From positions 1 through 60,821 of the forward strand of contig CAIQQQ010000142.1 of NCBI GenBank assembly GCA_903873995.1: a stretch of DNA of 60,821 nt. The letters run 5' to 3'. The DNA comes from an uncultured Rhodospirillales bacterium (GTDB lineage Bacteria > Pseudomonadota > Alphaproteobacteria > Acetobacterales > Acetobacteraceae). Positions 30,394 to 39,616 of the stretch are shown piece after piece (position 1 is the stretch's first letter; every line of letters begins with the position of its first letter). The notes under the pieces were generated by a model. That model was not told the DNA's origin. It saw only the letters and a program-made list of their open reading frames with translations, and made no database searches. A program made the position numbers and the translations under genes.

Positions 30394-31596
30394 ATGCGGC
30401 GTGTGGCGGTCTGGTTGGCGCTGACAATGGGTGCGGCCATCGCCCAGCCGGCGATCGTGGGGCATGGCGGACCTGTTCGGGCGATTGCGGCCGATGGTCA
30501 GCATGTGGTCTCGGGCGGCTTTGACGGCACGGCGATCGTCTGGCCGGAGGGCGCAGTGCTGCGCAGCCATGACGGCGCGGTGAATGCGGTCGCGCTCATG
30601 ACCGATGGCCGTGTGGTGACCGGCGGGGCGGACGGGCACGTCATTGTCAGCCGTGACGGCCGGGTCATGCGCGATCTGTGCTGCCATTCCGGCCCGGTGG
30701 CGGCATTGGCCGTCCAGGGCGAGCTGATCGCCTCAGCTGCCTGGGACGGAACGGCGCGGGTCTGGGACGGCTCGGATGTGGCGGTGTTTCAGGGCCATGA
30801 CGGCAATGTCAACGCAGTGGCCTTCGCGCCGGACGGAACCCTGATCACCGCGGGCTATGACGGAACGGTGCGCACCTGGCGCGATCCAGTTCGCGTTCTG
30901 CGGCTCGGCGTTCCGCAGAACGCTATGGTGACGGCGCCGGACGGCGAGATCGCGACAGCTGGTGCGGATGGGATGCTGCGCCTCTTCGCCGGCGACGCGA
31001 TGCGCGAGGTCATGATCGACACTGTGCCACTCACCGCGCTGGCGATCTCGCCTGACGGCGCCCAGCTCGCCGTGGCGAGCCTCGCAGGGACCATGATGGT
31101 GCTGGAACGCGTGAGCGGGCGCATCACCACCGTGCTGCATGGCACCGAGCGCCCGATCTGGGCGCTGGCGTTTGCGAAAGGCGAGATTGTGAGCGGCGGC
31201 GCCGCGGGCGTTGTCTCGCGCTGGGACGCGGGATCGGGCCGCAAGCTGGGATGGACAGGTGCGGCGCCGGTCATGCCGGACGTGCCGGCCGCCGATCGCG
31301 GCGCGCAGATCTTTCGCGCCTGCCAGGCCTGTCACACCATGACGGCGGATGGCGGCAACCGCGCCGGTCCGAGCCTTTACGGCCTCATCGGCCGCAAGGT
31401 CGGCACCTGGCCGGGGTATCGGTATTCGGAGGCGCTGATCCAAGGCGACATGGTCTGGACACCAGAGACCATCGACCGGCTGTTCGAGATTGGACCCGCC
31501 GCGATGCTGCCCGGCACGAAGATGCCCGAACAGCGCCTGACCGACCCGGCGGACCGGTCAGCCCTGGTGCAGTATCTTGCGCATATAGCGCCGTAA
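30394..31596 (+). CDS. Secreted WD40-repeat protein fused to C-terminal cytochrome c domain
   Basis: Signal MRRVAVWLALTMGAAIAQP; repeated GHGGPVRAIA..., SHDGAVNAVAL..., GHDGNVNAVAFAPDGTLITAGYDGTVRTW; haem motif CQACH with distal Met GTKMPEQ. Confidence 0.88.
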   Translation: MRRVAVWLALTMGAAIAQPAIVGHGGPVRAIAADGQHVVSGGFDGTAIVWPEGAVLRSHDGAVNAVALMTDGRVVTGGADGHVIVSRDGRVMRDLCCHSGPVAALAVQGELIASAAWDGTARVWDGSDVAVFQGHDGNVNAVAFAPDGTLITAGYDGTVRTWRDPVRVLRLGVPQNAMVTAPDGEIATAGADGMLRLFAGDAMREVMIDTVPLTALAISPDGAQLAVASLAGTMMVLERVSGRITTVLHGTERPIWALAFAKGEIVSGGAAGVVSRWDAGSGRKLGWTGAAPVMPDVPAADRGAQIFRACQACHTMTADGGNRAGPSLYGLIGRKVGTWPGYRYSEALIQGDMVWTPETIDRLFEIGPAAMLPGTKMPEQRLTDPADRSALVQYLAHIAP

Positions 31597-31604
31597 GCGG
31601 CAGC

Positions 31605-33311
31605 TCATCCCAGCATGCGCTCGAGCTCCGCGTGATGCGCCTTGATCACAAGATGGCGTCGCACCTTCTGCGTCGCTGTCAAAAGCCCGTTCTCCATGCT
31701 GAACGCTGACACCAACGTGTGCCTGCGGACCCGTTCGGTGACCGACAGGCGGGCGTTCACCGCAGTGACCGCCGCCGCAACGGCCGCCGCATCACTGCCC
31801 TCGGACGCCACAAGTAGCGCCGCGATGCCTGCCTTGCCCTCGCCCGCCACCACCGCCTGCGCAATCGCGGGCTCGGCCACAAGCATCCCCTCGATCCGCG
31901 CAGGCGAGATGTTGTCCCCGCCGGACAGCACGATCATGTCACGCTTGCGATCGGTGATCACCAGCGCGCCGTCCGGATCCAGCCGCCCGATGTCCCCGGT
32001 ATGAAGCCAGCCGTCGCGGATCGTGAGGGCGGTGTCGTCCGGCCGGCCCCAATAGCCCTCCATCACCAGATCGCCGCGCACGCAGATCTCGCCGTCCTCG
32101 GCGATGCGGCACTCCACTCCCTCCAGCGGACGGCCCACCGTGTCGAGCCGCGTGCTGTCCGGTGCCACGGCCGAGATCACAGGCCCTGCCTCGGTCTGGC
32201 CATAGCCCTGCATCATCGTGAGGCCGAGGCCCTGGAAAAACCGCCCCACCTCCGGCTCCAGCCGCGCCCCGCCGCTCATCATGGCACGTAACCGGCCGCC
32301 GAACGCCGCCCGCACCTTTTGCCGCACCAGCCGCTCCAGCACCGGGTCGAGCAGCCGGTCGGCCAACGACGCCGTGCCCTCCGCGCGCCTGCGGCCAACG
32401 CCCACCGCCAGATGCAGCAGCCGCTGCTTCCAGGCGGGCTGGCGCTGCGCCTGAAACAGGATGCGGGTGCGGATCACATCGAGGATCCGCGGCACCATCG
32501 TCATGATCGAAGGCCGCACGGTGGCCATATCCGCCGCCAGATGCTCGATGCCCCGGGCGTAGACGATCTCGGTGCCCGTTGTCGGCAGGAAGAACCCGCC
32601 GACCGTATGCTCGTAGGCGTGGCTCAGCGGCAGGAACGACAGATAGACCTCGTCATGAAACCCCAGCGGACGGATGAGCTGAAAGGCGCTGCGGCAGTTG
32701 GCGATGATCGCGCGGTGCGACAGCATAACGCCCTTTGGCGCGCCGCCGGTGCCGGAGGTGTAGATGATCACCGCCAAGGTGCCCGGCGAGATCGTCTGCG
32801 CCTCGGCCATGATGTCTGCCGGCGCCGCCGCATCGCCCACAAGATCGCCCCACTCCAGAACACGCAGCCCTGCCTGGGCGAAGTCCGGCTCCATGCACAC
32901 CAGCAGATCGAGCGCGCCCGCCTGCGCCACCTTCGCAGCAAAGGCCTTCTGCGAGACGATCGCAGCCGCAGCACCGCTGTCGGACAGGATATGCGCGTGA
33001 TCGGCGACTGTGTTGGTGGTGTATGCGGGCACCGGCACGGCGCGGATCGCCTGCAGCGCCACCTCCGCGACCAGAAACTCCGGCCGGTTCTCGCTCACCA
33101 GCAGAACCCGGTCCCCGGCGGATATCCCGGACTTGCGTAGATGCCGCGCGAGGCTCGCCACCTGTTGTCCGAACGATGCCCAGTTCGTGCCCACCCAGGC
33201 ACCGTCGCGATAGCCCCGCAGCATCGGACGCTGCGGCCACTGGCCCGCCAGTTGGAGCATCATCGCGACGGTGTTGGGCCAGGCAGGCAGCTCGGACGCC
33301 ATCCGGTTCAT
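31605..33311 (-). CDS. Long-chain fatty acid-CoA ligase (AMP-binding)
   Basis: Start MNRMASELP; AVIIYTSGTGGAPKGVMLSHRA, MQGYGQTEAGPV, ALVITDRKRDMIVLSGGDNISP. Confidence 0.9.
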   Translation of the reverse strand: MNRMASELPAWPNTVAMMLQLAGQWPQRPMLRGYRDGAWVGTNWASFGQQVASLARHLRKSGISAGDRVLLVSENRPEFLVAEVALQAIRAVPVPAYTTNTVADHAHILSDSGAAAAIVSQKAFAAKVAQAGALDLLVCMEPDFAQAGLRVLEWGDLVGDAAAPADIMAEAQTISPGTLAVIIYTSGTGGAPKGVMLSHRAIIANCRSAFQLIRPLGFHDEVYLSFLPLSHAYEHTVGGFFLPTTGTEIVYARGIEHLAADMATVRPSIMTMVPRILDVIRTRILFQAQRQPAWKQRLLHLAVGVGRRRAEGTASLADRLLDPVLERLVRQKVRAAFGGRLRAMMSGGARLEPEVGRFFQGLGLTMMQGYGQTEAGPVISAVAPDSTRLDTVGRPLEGVECRIAEDGEICVRGDLVMEGYWGRPDDTALTIRDGWLHTGDIGRLDPDGALVITDRKRDMIVLSGGDNISPARIEGMLVAEPAIAQAVVAGEGKAGIAALLVASEGSDAAAVAAAVTAVNARLSVTERVRRHTLVSAFSMENGLLTATQKVRRHLVIKAHHAELERMLG

Positions 33312-33370
33312 GTCGAATCCTCGCACAGGGCTATGGGCGCGCCCCTTTGACTTGCCTTCGGATAGCTTAC

Positions 33371-35179
33371 ATGGGTGATGCGGAACAGATGCGGACCCCC
33401 CAAAACATGCCCGACGGTGCCAGCGCGTCCCTCCCCGTGTGGGATCTGCGCGATCTTTATGCCGCCCCCGACAGCCCGGCATTGCTGGCTGATCTGGACC
33501 GCGCCGAGCGCGAGGCCAAGGCGTTCGCAACCGCCTATGCCGGCAAGCTCGCTGCCATGCCAGGCCGAACGCTGGCGGCGACGATCGCGGAATACGAAGC
33601 TCTGCAGGAGATCCTGGGCCGGGTGATGTCCTACGCCCAGCTGTTGTTTGCCGGCGACAGCAAGGACGCGCGCATCGGACAGTTCTACCAGTCCATGAGC
33701 GAGCGGGCGACGGTGATCAGCGCACATCTCGTGTTCTTCACCCTGGAACTCAACCGGCTGGAGGATGCGGTCCTGGAGCAGAAGCTCGCCGATCCCGATC
33801 TCGCCCGCTACCGCCCCTGGCTGCGCGATCTGCGGGTGTTCCGCCCGCACGATCTTGAGGACTCGCTGGAGCGCCTGCTGCACGACAAGGAGGTGACGGG
33901 CGCGTCTGCCTGGTCGCGCCTGTTCGATGAGACGATCGTCGGCCTCAAGGTCGTGATCGGGGAGGAGGAACTCACCGTCTCCGCCGCCCTCAACCGCCTG
34001 TCAGACCCTGAACGGTCAAAGCGCGAGCAGGCCGGTCATGCGATCGGGCGTGTGTTCGGCGACAACATCAAGTTGCTCGCTCTGATCACCAACACGCTCG
34101 CCAAGGACAAGGAGATCATCGACACCTGGCGGCGCTATCCCACGCCCGGCAGCTACCGCAATCGTTCCAACATGGTCGAGGATGCGGTGGTAGACGCGCT
34201 GGTGGCCGCCGTCTCGGCCGATTTCCCGCGCCTGTCGCATCGCTATTACGCCATGAAGGCGAAGTGGCTGGGCCTTGAGAAGCTTCAGCACTGGGACCGC
34301 AATGCGCCGCTGCCTGGCGATGACGACCGCAAGATCAGCTGGCCGGAGGCGGAGGAGATCGTGCTCGGCGCCTATGGCCGATTCTCGCCGGAGCTTGCAT
34401 CCGTCGGCAAGCACTTCTTCGATCACCCCTGGATCGACGCGCAACTGCGCCCTGGCAAATCGGGCGGGGCCTTCGCCCACCCAACCGTTCCGTCCGTCCA
34501 TCCCTACCTGCTGATGAACTATCACGGCCGCACACGTGACGTGATGACGCTCGCTCATGAACTCGGCCATGGCGTGCATCAGGTCCTGGCGGCGAAGCAG
34601 GGTTATCTGCAGAGCAACGCGCCGCTGACGCTCGCCGAGACCGCTTCGGTGTTCGGCGAGATGCTGACCTTTCGTGTCTTGTTGGATGCCGAGACCGATC
34701 CTGCCCGCCGCCGGCTGATGATTGCCGGCAAGGTTGAGGACATGCTCAACACCGTTGTCCGCCAGATCGCGTTCTATCAGTTTGAGACCGCATTGCATCT
34801 GGAACGCCGTGGCGGCGAACTGCTGCCTGAGCGGATCGGCGCCATCTGGCGCGAGATGCAGGCCCGCTCGCTGGGCCCTGCCTTCGAATTCACCCCCGAA
34901 TATGACGTGTTCTGGGCCTATGTGCCGCATTTCGTGCACTCGCCGTTCTACGTCTACGCCTACGCCTTCGGGGACTGCCTGGTGAACGCGCTTTACGGCG
35001 TCTACCAGTCCGGCCATGCCGGCTTCGAGGCGAAATACCTCACCATGCTGCGCGCCGGCGGCACCCTCCGCCACCGCGAACTGTTGGCCCCGTTCGGCCT
35101 GGACGCCTCCGATCCGGCGTTCTGGCGCCGCGGCCTTGACGTGATCGCCGGATTCATCGACGAGCTGGAGACCATCTGA
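33371..35179 (+). CDS. M3 family oligoendopeptidase (PepF-like)
   Basis: Zinc motif TLAHELGHGVHQ; ETASVFGEMLTF. Confidence 0.94.
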   Translation: MGDAEQMRTPQNMPDGASASLPVWDLRDLYAAPDSPALLADLDRAEREAKAFATAYAGKLAAMPGRTLAATIAEYEALQEILGRVMSYAQLLFAGDSKDARIGQFYQSMSERATVISAHLVFFTLELNRLEDAVLEQKLADPDLARYRPWLRDLRVFRPHDLEDSLERLLHDKEVTGASAWSRLFDETIVGLKVVIGEEELTVSAALNRLSDPERSKREQAGHAIGRVFGDNIKLLALITNTLAKDKEIIDTWRRYPTPGSYRNRSNMVEDAVVDALVAAVSADFPRLSHRYYAMKAKWLGLEKLQHWDRNAPLPGDDDRKISWPEAEEIVLGAYGRFSPELASVGKHFFDHPWIDAQLRPGKSGGAFAHPTVPSVHPYLLMNYHGRTRDVMTLAHELGHGVHQVLAAKQGYLQSNAPLTLAETASVFGEMLTFRVLLDAETDPARRRLMIAGKVEDMLNTVVRQIAFYQFETALHLERRGGELLPERIGAIWREMQARSLGPAFEFTPEYDVFWAYVPHFVHSPFYVYAYAFGDCLVNALYGVYQSGHAGFEAKYLTMLRAGGTLRHRELLAPFGLDASDPAFWRRGLDVIAGFIDELETI

Positions 35180-36531
35180 TGGCCGATACCGAAGACAAGT
35201 CGTCGCTGTTCGGCGAGATCCGGCGCATGGCCCGCACTTCGGGGGCCGTGGGCGGCATCGCCATGCGTGTGGCCGGAAGCCGGGTCGGCATCAAGTCCAA
35301 TGCCGCAAGCCATGCCGAGGACCTCAAGGTGATCCTCGGCGGCCTCAAGGGGCCAATGATGAAGGTGGCGCAGTTCCTCACCACCATCCCCGATGCGCTG
35401 CCGGCCGAATACGCCCGCGAGCTGTCGCAGCTGCAGGCCAACGCGCCATCGATGGGCGCGGCCTTCGTGCGCCGGCGAATGCAGGGCGAACTCGGCCCCA
35501 ACTGGCAGTCCAACTTCACGTCCTTCAACCAGGAGGCCGCCGCCGCCGCCTCGCTGGGACAGGTGCATCGCGCCACCCTCAAATCCGGCGAGGAGGTGGC
35601 GTGTAAGCTGCAATACCCGGACATGGCCAGCACAATGGAGGCGGATCTCCGCCAGCTCCGCCTGGCTATGTCGGTCTACAAGCGGATGGATGAGAGCATC
35701 CAGACCGACGATATCTACACCGAGCTCGCCGAGCGCCTGCGCGAGGAACTCGACTACACCCGCGAGGCCGCCCAGATGCGGCTTTATGGCACCATGCTGG
35801 CCGACCAGCCGATGGTTCATGTGCCGGTGCCCGTCGAAGGTCTGTGCACGAAGCGCCTGGTGACGATGAGCTGGCTCGAAGGCCGCGCGCTGATGTCGCG
35901 GATGGACGAGAACCCGCCGCAGGAAGAGTGCAACACGATCGCAGACAGCCTGTTCCGTGCCTGGTATGTGCCGCTGTACCGCTACGGAGTGATCCACGGC
36001 GACCCCCATCTGGGCAACTACCAGGTCCGGCCGGACGGCTCGGTGAACCTGCTCGACTACGGCGCGATCCGCGTGTTTCCCGCGCATTTCATCCGCGCCG
36101 TGATCGACCTGTTCGAGGCGGTGCGCGACGACGACCGCGAGAAATGCCACCACGCCTATGAGCAATGGGGCTTCACAGACCTGTCGGACGAGAAGATGGA
36201 CATCCTCAATCTCTGGGCGAAGTTCCTCTACGAGCCGCTGCTGGATGACCGGGTGCGCAAGATCAGCGATCTGGACGATCCGCAATACGGCCGCACGGTC
36301 GCCGAGAAGGTGCATGCCGGGCTCAAGCGGGTCGGCGGCGTGAAGCCGCCGCGTGAGTTCGTGCTGATGGATCGCAGCGCCATCGGCCTGGGCAGCGTGT
36401 TCTTCCGTCTCAAGGCCGAGCTCAACTGGAGCCGCCTATTCCATGAGCTGATCGAGGGCTTCAACACCGAAGAGGTCGCCGCCCGCCAGGCCGCAGCACT
36501 TGCCGAGGCAGGTGTGCCCGAAGCGGTCTGA
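35179..36531 (+). CDS. ABC1/AarF/UbiB-family atypical kinase
   Basis: KVAQFLTTIPDALPAEYARELSQLQ, ASLGQVHRATLKSGEEVACKLQYPD, GVIHGDPHLGNYQVRPDGSVNLLDYGAIR. Confidence 0.92.
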   Translation: MADTEDKSSLFGEIRRMARTSGAVGGIAMRVAGSRVGIKSNAASHAEDLKVILGGLKGPMMKVAQFLTTIPDALPAEYARELSQLQANAPSMGAAFVRRRMQGELGPNWQSNFTSFNQEAAAAASLGQVHRATLKSGEEVACKLQYPDMASTMEADLRQLRLAMSVYKRMDESIQTDDIYTELAERLREELDYTREAAQMRLYGTMLADQPMVHVPVPVEGLCTKRLVTMSWLEGRALMSRMDENPPQEECNTIADSLFRAWYVPLYRYGVIHGDPHLGNYQVRPDGSVNLLDYGAIRVFPAHFIRAVIDLFEAVRDDDREKCHHAYEQWGFTDLSDEKMDILNLWAKFLYEPLLDDRVRKISDLDDPQYGRTVAEKVHAGLKRVGGVKPPREFVLMDRSAIGLGSVFFRLKAELNWSRLFHELIEGFNTEEVAARQAAALAEAGVPEAV

Positions 36532-36557
36532 GACTGGCTCGGAAGGGGGGAGCTTGC

Positions 36558-37745
36558 TTATCCGGCCGCGAGCCTCGCGGCCCGGGACCGGTCCGGCAAC
36601 GCCATCGCGCCCTGGTAGAGCGGGATGTCATGGGCCAGACCCCAGGCGATCGCATCCGGCGTGTCGGCATGACTCAGCACGATATTCCGGGCATCGGTCA
36701 GGACCATGTCGCGATCGATCCTGCCCAGCGTGTCTGACCACCGCAGCTCCATCAGATCGAGGCCGATGCGGCCGAGCTGAAACACCGCCAGCAGGTCGGC
36801 TGTGACGTTGCGCAGCATCAGCCGGTAGCCGCGCGAGCGGGCGAAGTCCCGCGCGAACACGAAGGCGGCCGGGTCGGACAGGATGTCTGCTGGCGCCAGG
36901 TCCAGCACCACATGCCCGCGCAGATGTCCGGGCAGAGACTCGTCCAGACGCAGGAATTCCGGCGCGAGAATCGACGCGACGTTGAGATTGATCGCAAACG
37001 GCCCGGCGTCGCGCATCTCGCCGGCAGAGGACAACAGGACCAGCATGCGCCGGTCGAGCGTTCGCGTGAGCCTTTGGAACAGCCATGGATCAAAGCGTGC
37101 CGCGTGGCCGGGCGCGAGACTTTGGGTGATTTCTTCGACCGACAGAAAGCGTTTTTCCCAGCAACGCTGGAACGTGCCGTCCGGCAGGCGGCGGCAGATG
37201 TCGCGACGTCGGGCGAAGGGAGCCACATCGGCGCGCACCAGAGCCGTTTCCATCGCGGCCAACACATGTGTGTTCAGAGCATTGGTCTCTGCCGGCGGGA
37301 CCGGTGTCGCCTTCTTGGGCGCCAAGGTTTCCGCAATGGCCGACAGCAGCCTGTCTGTGTCCTCCGGCAGGTGAAACTCGGTCCATAGCCCAGACGAAGC
37401 GGAGGCGTCTCGATCATCGTCGAACAGATGCTCAATCGCGGTCCGCGCGGACGCCAGCGCCGTGTCGGCTGGGCCGCGCCAGATCAGCACCATGTCTCGC
37501 CCGGGCAGATCGAACAGCTGGGCGCGATCCGCCTTCGTCAAAGGCTCGACGGCCTCGCGCGCGAGGCGGACCTGCAAAGGCAGCTTATGATCATGGCACT
37601 GCGCAGACAGCCGGATCATGCAGGCTTGCCGGGCGATGCCGGCGCGCTGGCAGTCCCGCACCAAGGTCACGAGGCGGGCGATTTCGGTGCGCGACGGGTC
37701 AGCTTCCTGGGACTCCGGTTCCAGATGCCGGATGGCGCTGCTCAT
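36558..37745 (-). CDS. Degenerate GGDEF/EAL-like protein (paralogue 1)
   Basis: Start MSSAIRHLEPES; DLPGRDMVLIWRG (GGDEF-like fold region), FAINLNVASILAPEFLRLDE resembling the EAL-domain VNLSARQL strand; no E-A-L catalytic motif seen. Confidence 0.55.
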   Translation of the reverse strand: MSSAIRHLEPESQEADPSRTEIARLVTLVRDCQRAGIARQACMIRLSAQCHDHKLPLQVRLAREAVEPLTKADRAQLFDLPGRDMVLIWRGPADTALASARTAIEHLFDDDRDASASSGLWTEFHLPEDTDRLLSAIAETLAPKKATPVPPAETNALNTHVLAAMETALVRADVAPFARRRDICRRLPDGTFQRCWEKRFLSVEEITQSLAPGHAARFDPWLFQRLTRTLDRRMLVLLSSAGEMRDAGPFAINLNVASILAPEFLRLDESLPGHLRGHVVLDLAPADILSDPAAFVFARDFARSRGYRLMLRNVTADLLAVFQLGRIGLDLMELRWSDTLGRIDRDMVLTDARNIVLSHADTPDAIAWGLAHDIPLYQGAMALPDRSRAARLAAG

Positions 37746-39322
37746 GACAGGATCTCCGAGGTGCGGCCGGCGCGTTGTGGTCCGTCCGTCCGCGGCGCGC
37801 GCGGTGCTTCGGGCTTCGGCGGCCGTCCGGTGGGGCTGCCGACCGGTCGGGGAGCCCCTTCGTCCAGCAGGCGGAGATTGGTGCAGCCGGCGCGGCCCGC
37901 CGTGCCCAAGGCGCTCGAACGTTCGATGCATTGGCGCAGCGTGCAGGCCGGCGCCTGGTGACAGACCACGATCCGCGCTGCGCCCAGCATGGCGTCCACA
38001 TGCCGGCCCTGAAAGCGCCGGATGCCGCGCGAGAGGCCCCAGCGCAAGGCGGCCTCGGTCTCGGCGCGCTGCAGCACGAAGCGCTGCGGCCCAAAGGAGG
38101 CGATCGCCTCATCGACCGCATCCGCTTCCGCCACCGCCAGATCGGCAAGCCGCGGTGACCAGTCCAGCTTCAAGAAATCGGGTTGCAGCGCCATGGGCCG
38201 GCACAGCGCCAGCGCCAGATGGGACACGCCGTCCAGCAACAGGGCAAAGCCTGACCGGGCCACGACCGCCCGCGCCCGGGCGAAGCCGGACGGGTCGGCC
38301 ATCGCCTCCATCAGATTGACCTCAACGCCCAGCAGGCCTGGCCCGCGCCCCTTCAGCCCAGCGGCCTGTGTGCACAGCATGGCAAACCGGTCGAACGCGG
38401 GGGACAGGATCCCGGCCACAGTGAGGTTGACATGCAGCGACGTGCCAGGCGGCGGGCGGTTCGCATGGCGCCCATGCTGCTCACCGGTTGGCTCAAAGGT
38501 CTGCTCATGGCTCTGTTCAGAACTCTGGGCCAAGATGTCAAGCGGCCCGAGGCTGCCGATCTGCTCGGTGAGAACCTCGATCATGCGTCGGTCGAGCCGT
38601 GTCGCGAGATGTCGGAACAAAAACGGATCATCGTTGACATGGCCGTGTGACGCGATGCGCGCCTCCAACGCCGCGATGGAGAACGTAACCTCGCGATAGA
38701 TCGGCGCAAGCATGCCCGGCTCGCCATGCCGCGGCGCGCCCTGGATCAGAACGGCGGTCTGACGCTGCAGAATGTCGCTGATCTCGGCGGTGCCGACCAC
38801 CGCCTCGACCGCGTCGAGCGCTGTGGTCTGAACCGCGATCTCCGGCGGCGGGAGACCAGGCCGTGGCGCCCGCGCCAGGCAGGACGAGACGTAGCCGGCA
38901 AGCTCTGCCATGTGCGTCTCGAATGGCCATACAGACACCAGCCGGACCTGCGCCGGCGTGTCCACCCGAAACAGCCGTCGCAGCACCTCGGGCACCGACG
39001 CGGGATCAGCGGCTCCCCCGCGGGTGCTCAGGCCGGCGTCGGACCTCGCGCCGGAACCGGACTGACATAACAAAACCAGGTCCCCGTTGGACAGGCCAAA
39101 GACCTGCCCGTTGTAGCGCGATGCCGTGTCCTGCAGGCAAGCGCGCGCGATGCGCATATGATGCGGACGTGGCGCCGGCGCCGAAAGTCGCGAAAGATGC
39201 AAGGCAATGGCCAACCGCCCGGCCGGCTGGCGCCCCTGGCGCTGGACAGCCTCATGCAGCTGCCGCTCGATGCCGGCAGCGATCAAGCTTGCCGCGCTTT
39301 GGCTGTTCGCGCCCGTTCTCAT
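37742..39322 (-). CDS. Degenerate GGDEF/EAL-like protein (paralogue 2)
   Basis: FGLSNGDLVLLCQSG degenerate GGDEF-like; FRHLATRLDRRMIEVL and SLHVNLTVAGILSPAFDRF match paralogue 1; ATGA 4-bp overlap with paralogue 1. Confidence 0.55.
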   Translation of the reverse strand: MRTGANSQSAASLIAAGIERQLHEAVQRQGRQPAGRLAIALHLSRLSAPAPRPHHMRIARACLQDTASRYNGQVFGLSNGDLVLLCQSGSGARSDAGLSTRGGAADPASVPEVLRRLFRVDTPAQVRLVSVWPFETHMAELAGYVSSCLARAPRPGLPPPEIAVQTTALDAVEAVVGTAEISDILQRQTAVLIQGAPRHGEPGMLAPIYREVTFSIAALEARIASHGHVNDDPFLFRHLATRLDRRMIEVLTEQIGSLGPLDILAQSSEQSHEQTFEPTGEQHGRHANRPPPGTSLHVNLTVAGILSPAFDRFAMLCTQAAGLKGRGPGLLGVEVNLMEAMADPSGFARARAVVARSGFALLLDGVSHLALALCRPMALQPDFLKLDWSPRLADLAVAEADAVDEAIASFGPQRFVLQRAETEAALRWGLSRGIRRFQGRHVDAMLGAARIVVCHQAPACTLRQCIERSSALGTAGRAGCTNLRLLDEGAPRPVGSPTGRPPKPEAPRAPRTDGPQRAGRTSEILS

Positions 39323-39616
39323 CGCAACTCGGCCACAATGCCAAACCTTCTCATGTTACAATTCCCCACGGCCCGCCGGCCCCCGCGTGTTCGCCCCGGC
39401 TCCCCCGGCACCGCCTGCACGGCTCCACCCGCCCAGTTCCGCATGCACGGCGTCCGCACCTCGCGTGGAGGTCAGTCTTGTCCGGGAAGGTTAGGAAAAG
39501 GTTACTTTCATGACCGCAAGGCGCTGGCGGTCGCGCACAGCGCCTGCAGCGGCGCGAACAACCCATGCGATCGCATGAGCCTGCTTGCGCGGGCGCAACG
39601 CTGGCGCTAGCGAGGC

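Noticed and set aside
39564-39577. 14-bp palindrome CATGCGATCGCATG upstream of the HldE-like gene
   Set aside because: Short and contains GCGATCGC, expected to recur by chance or as a common octamer in GC-rich genomes; not enough for a claim.
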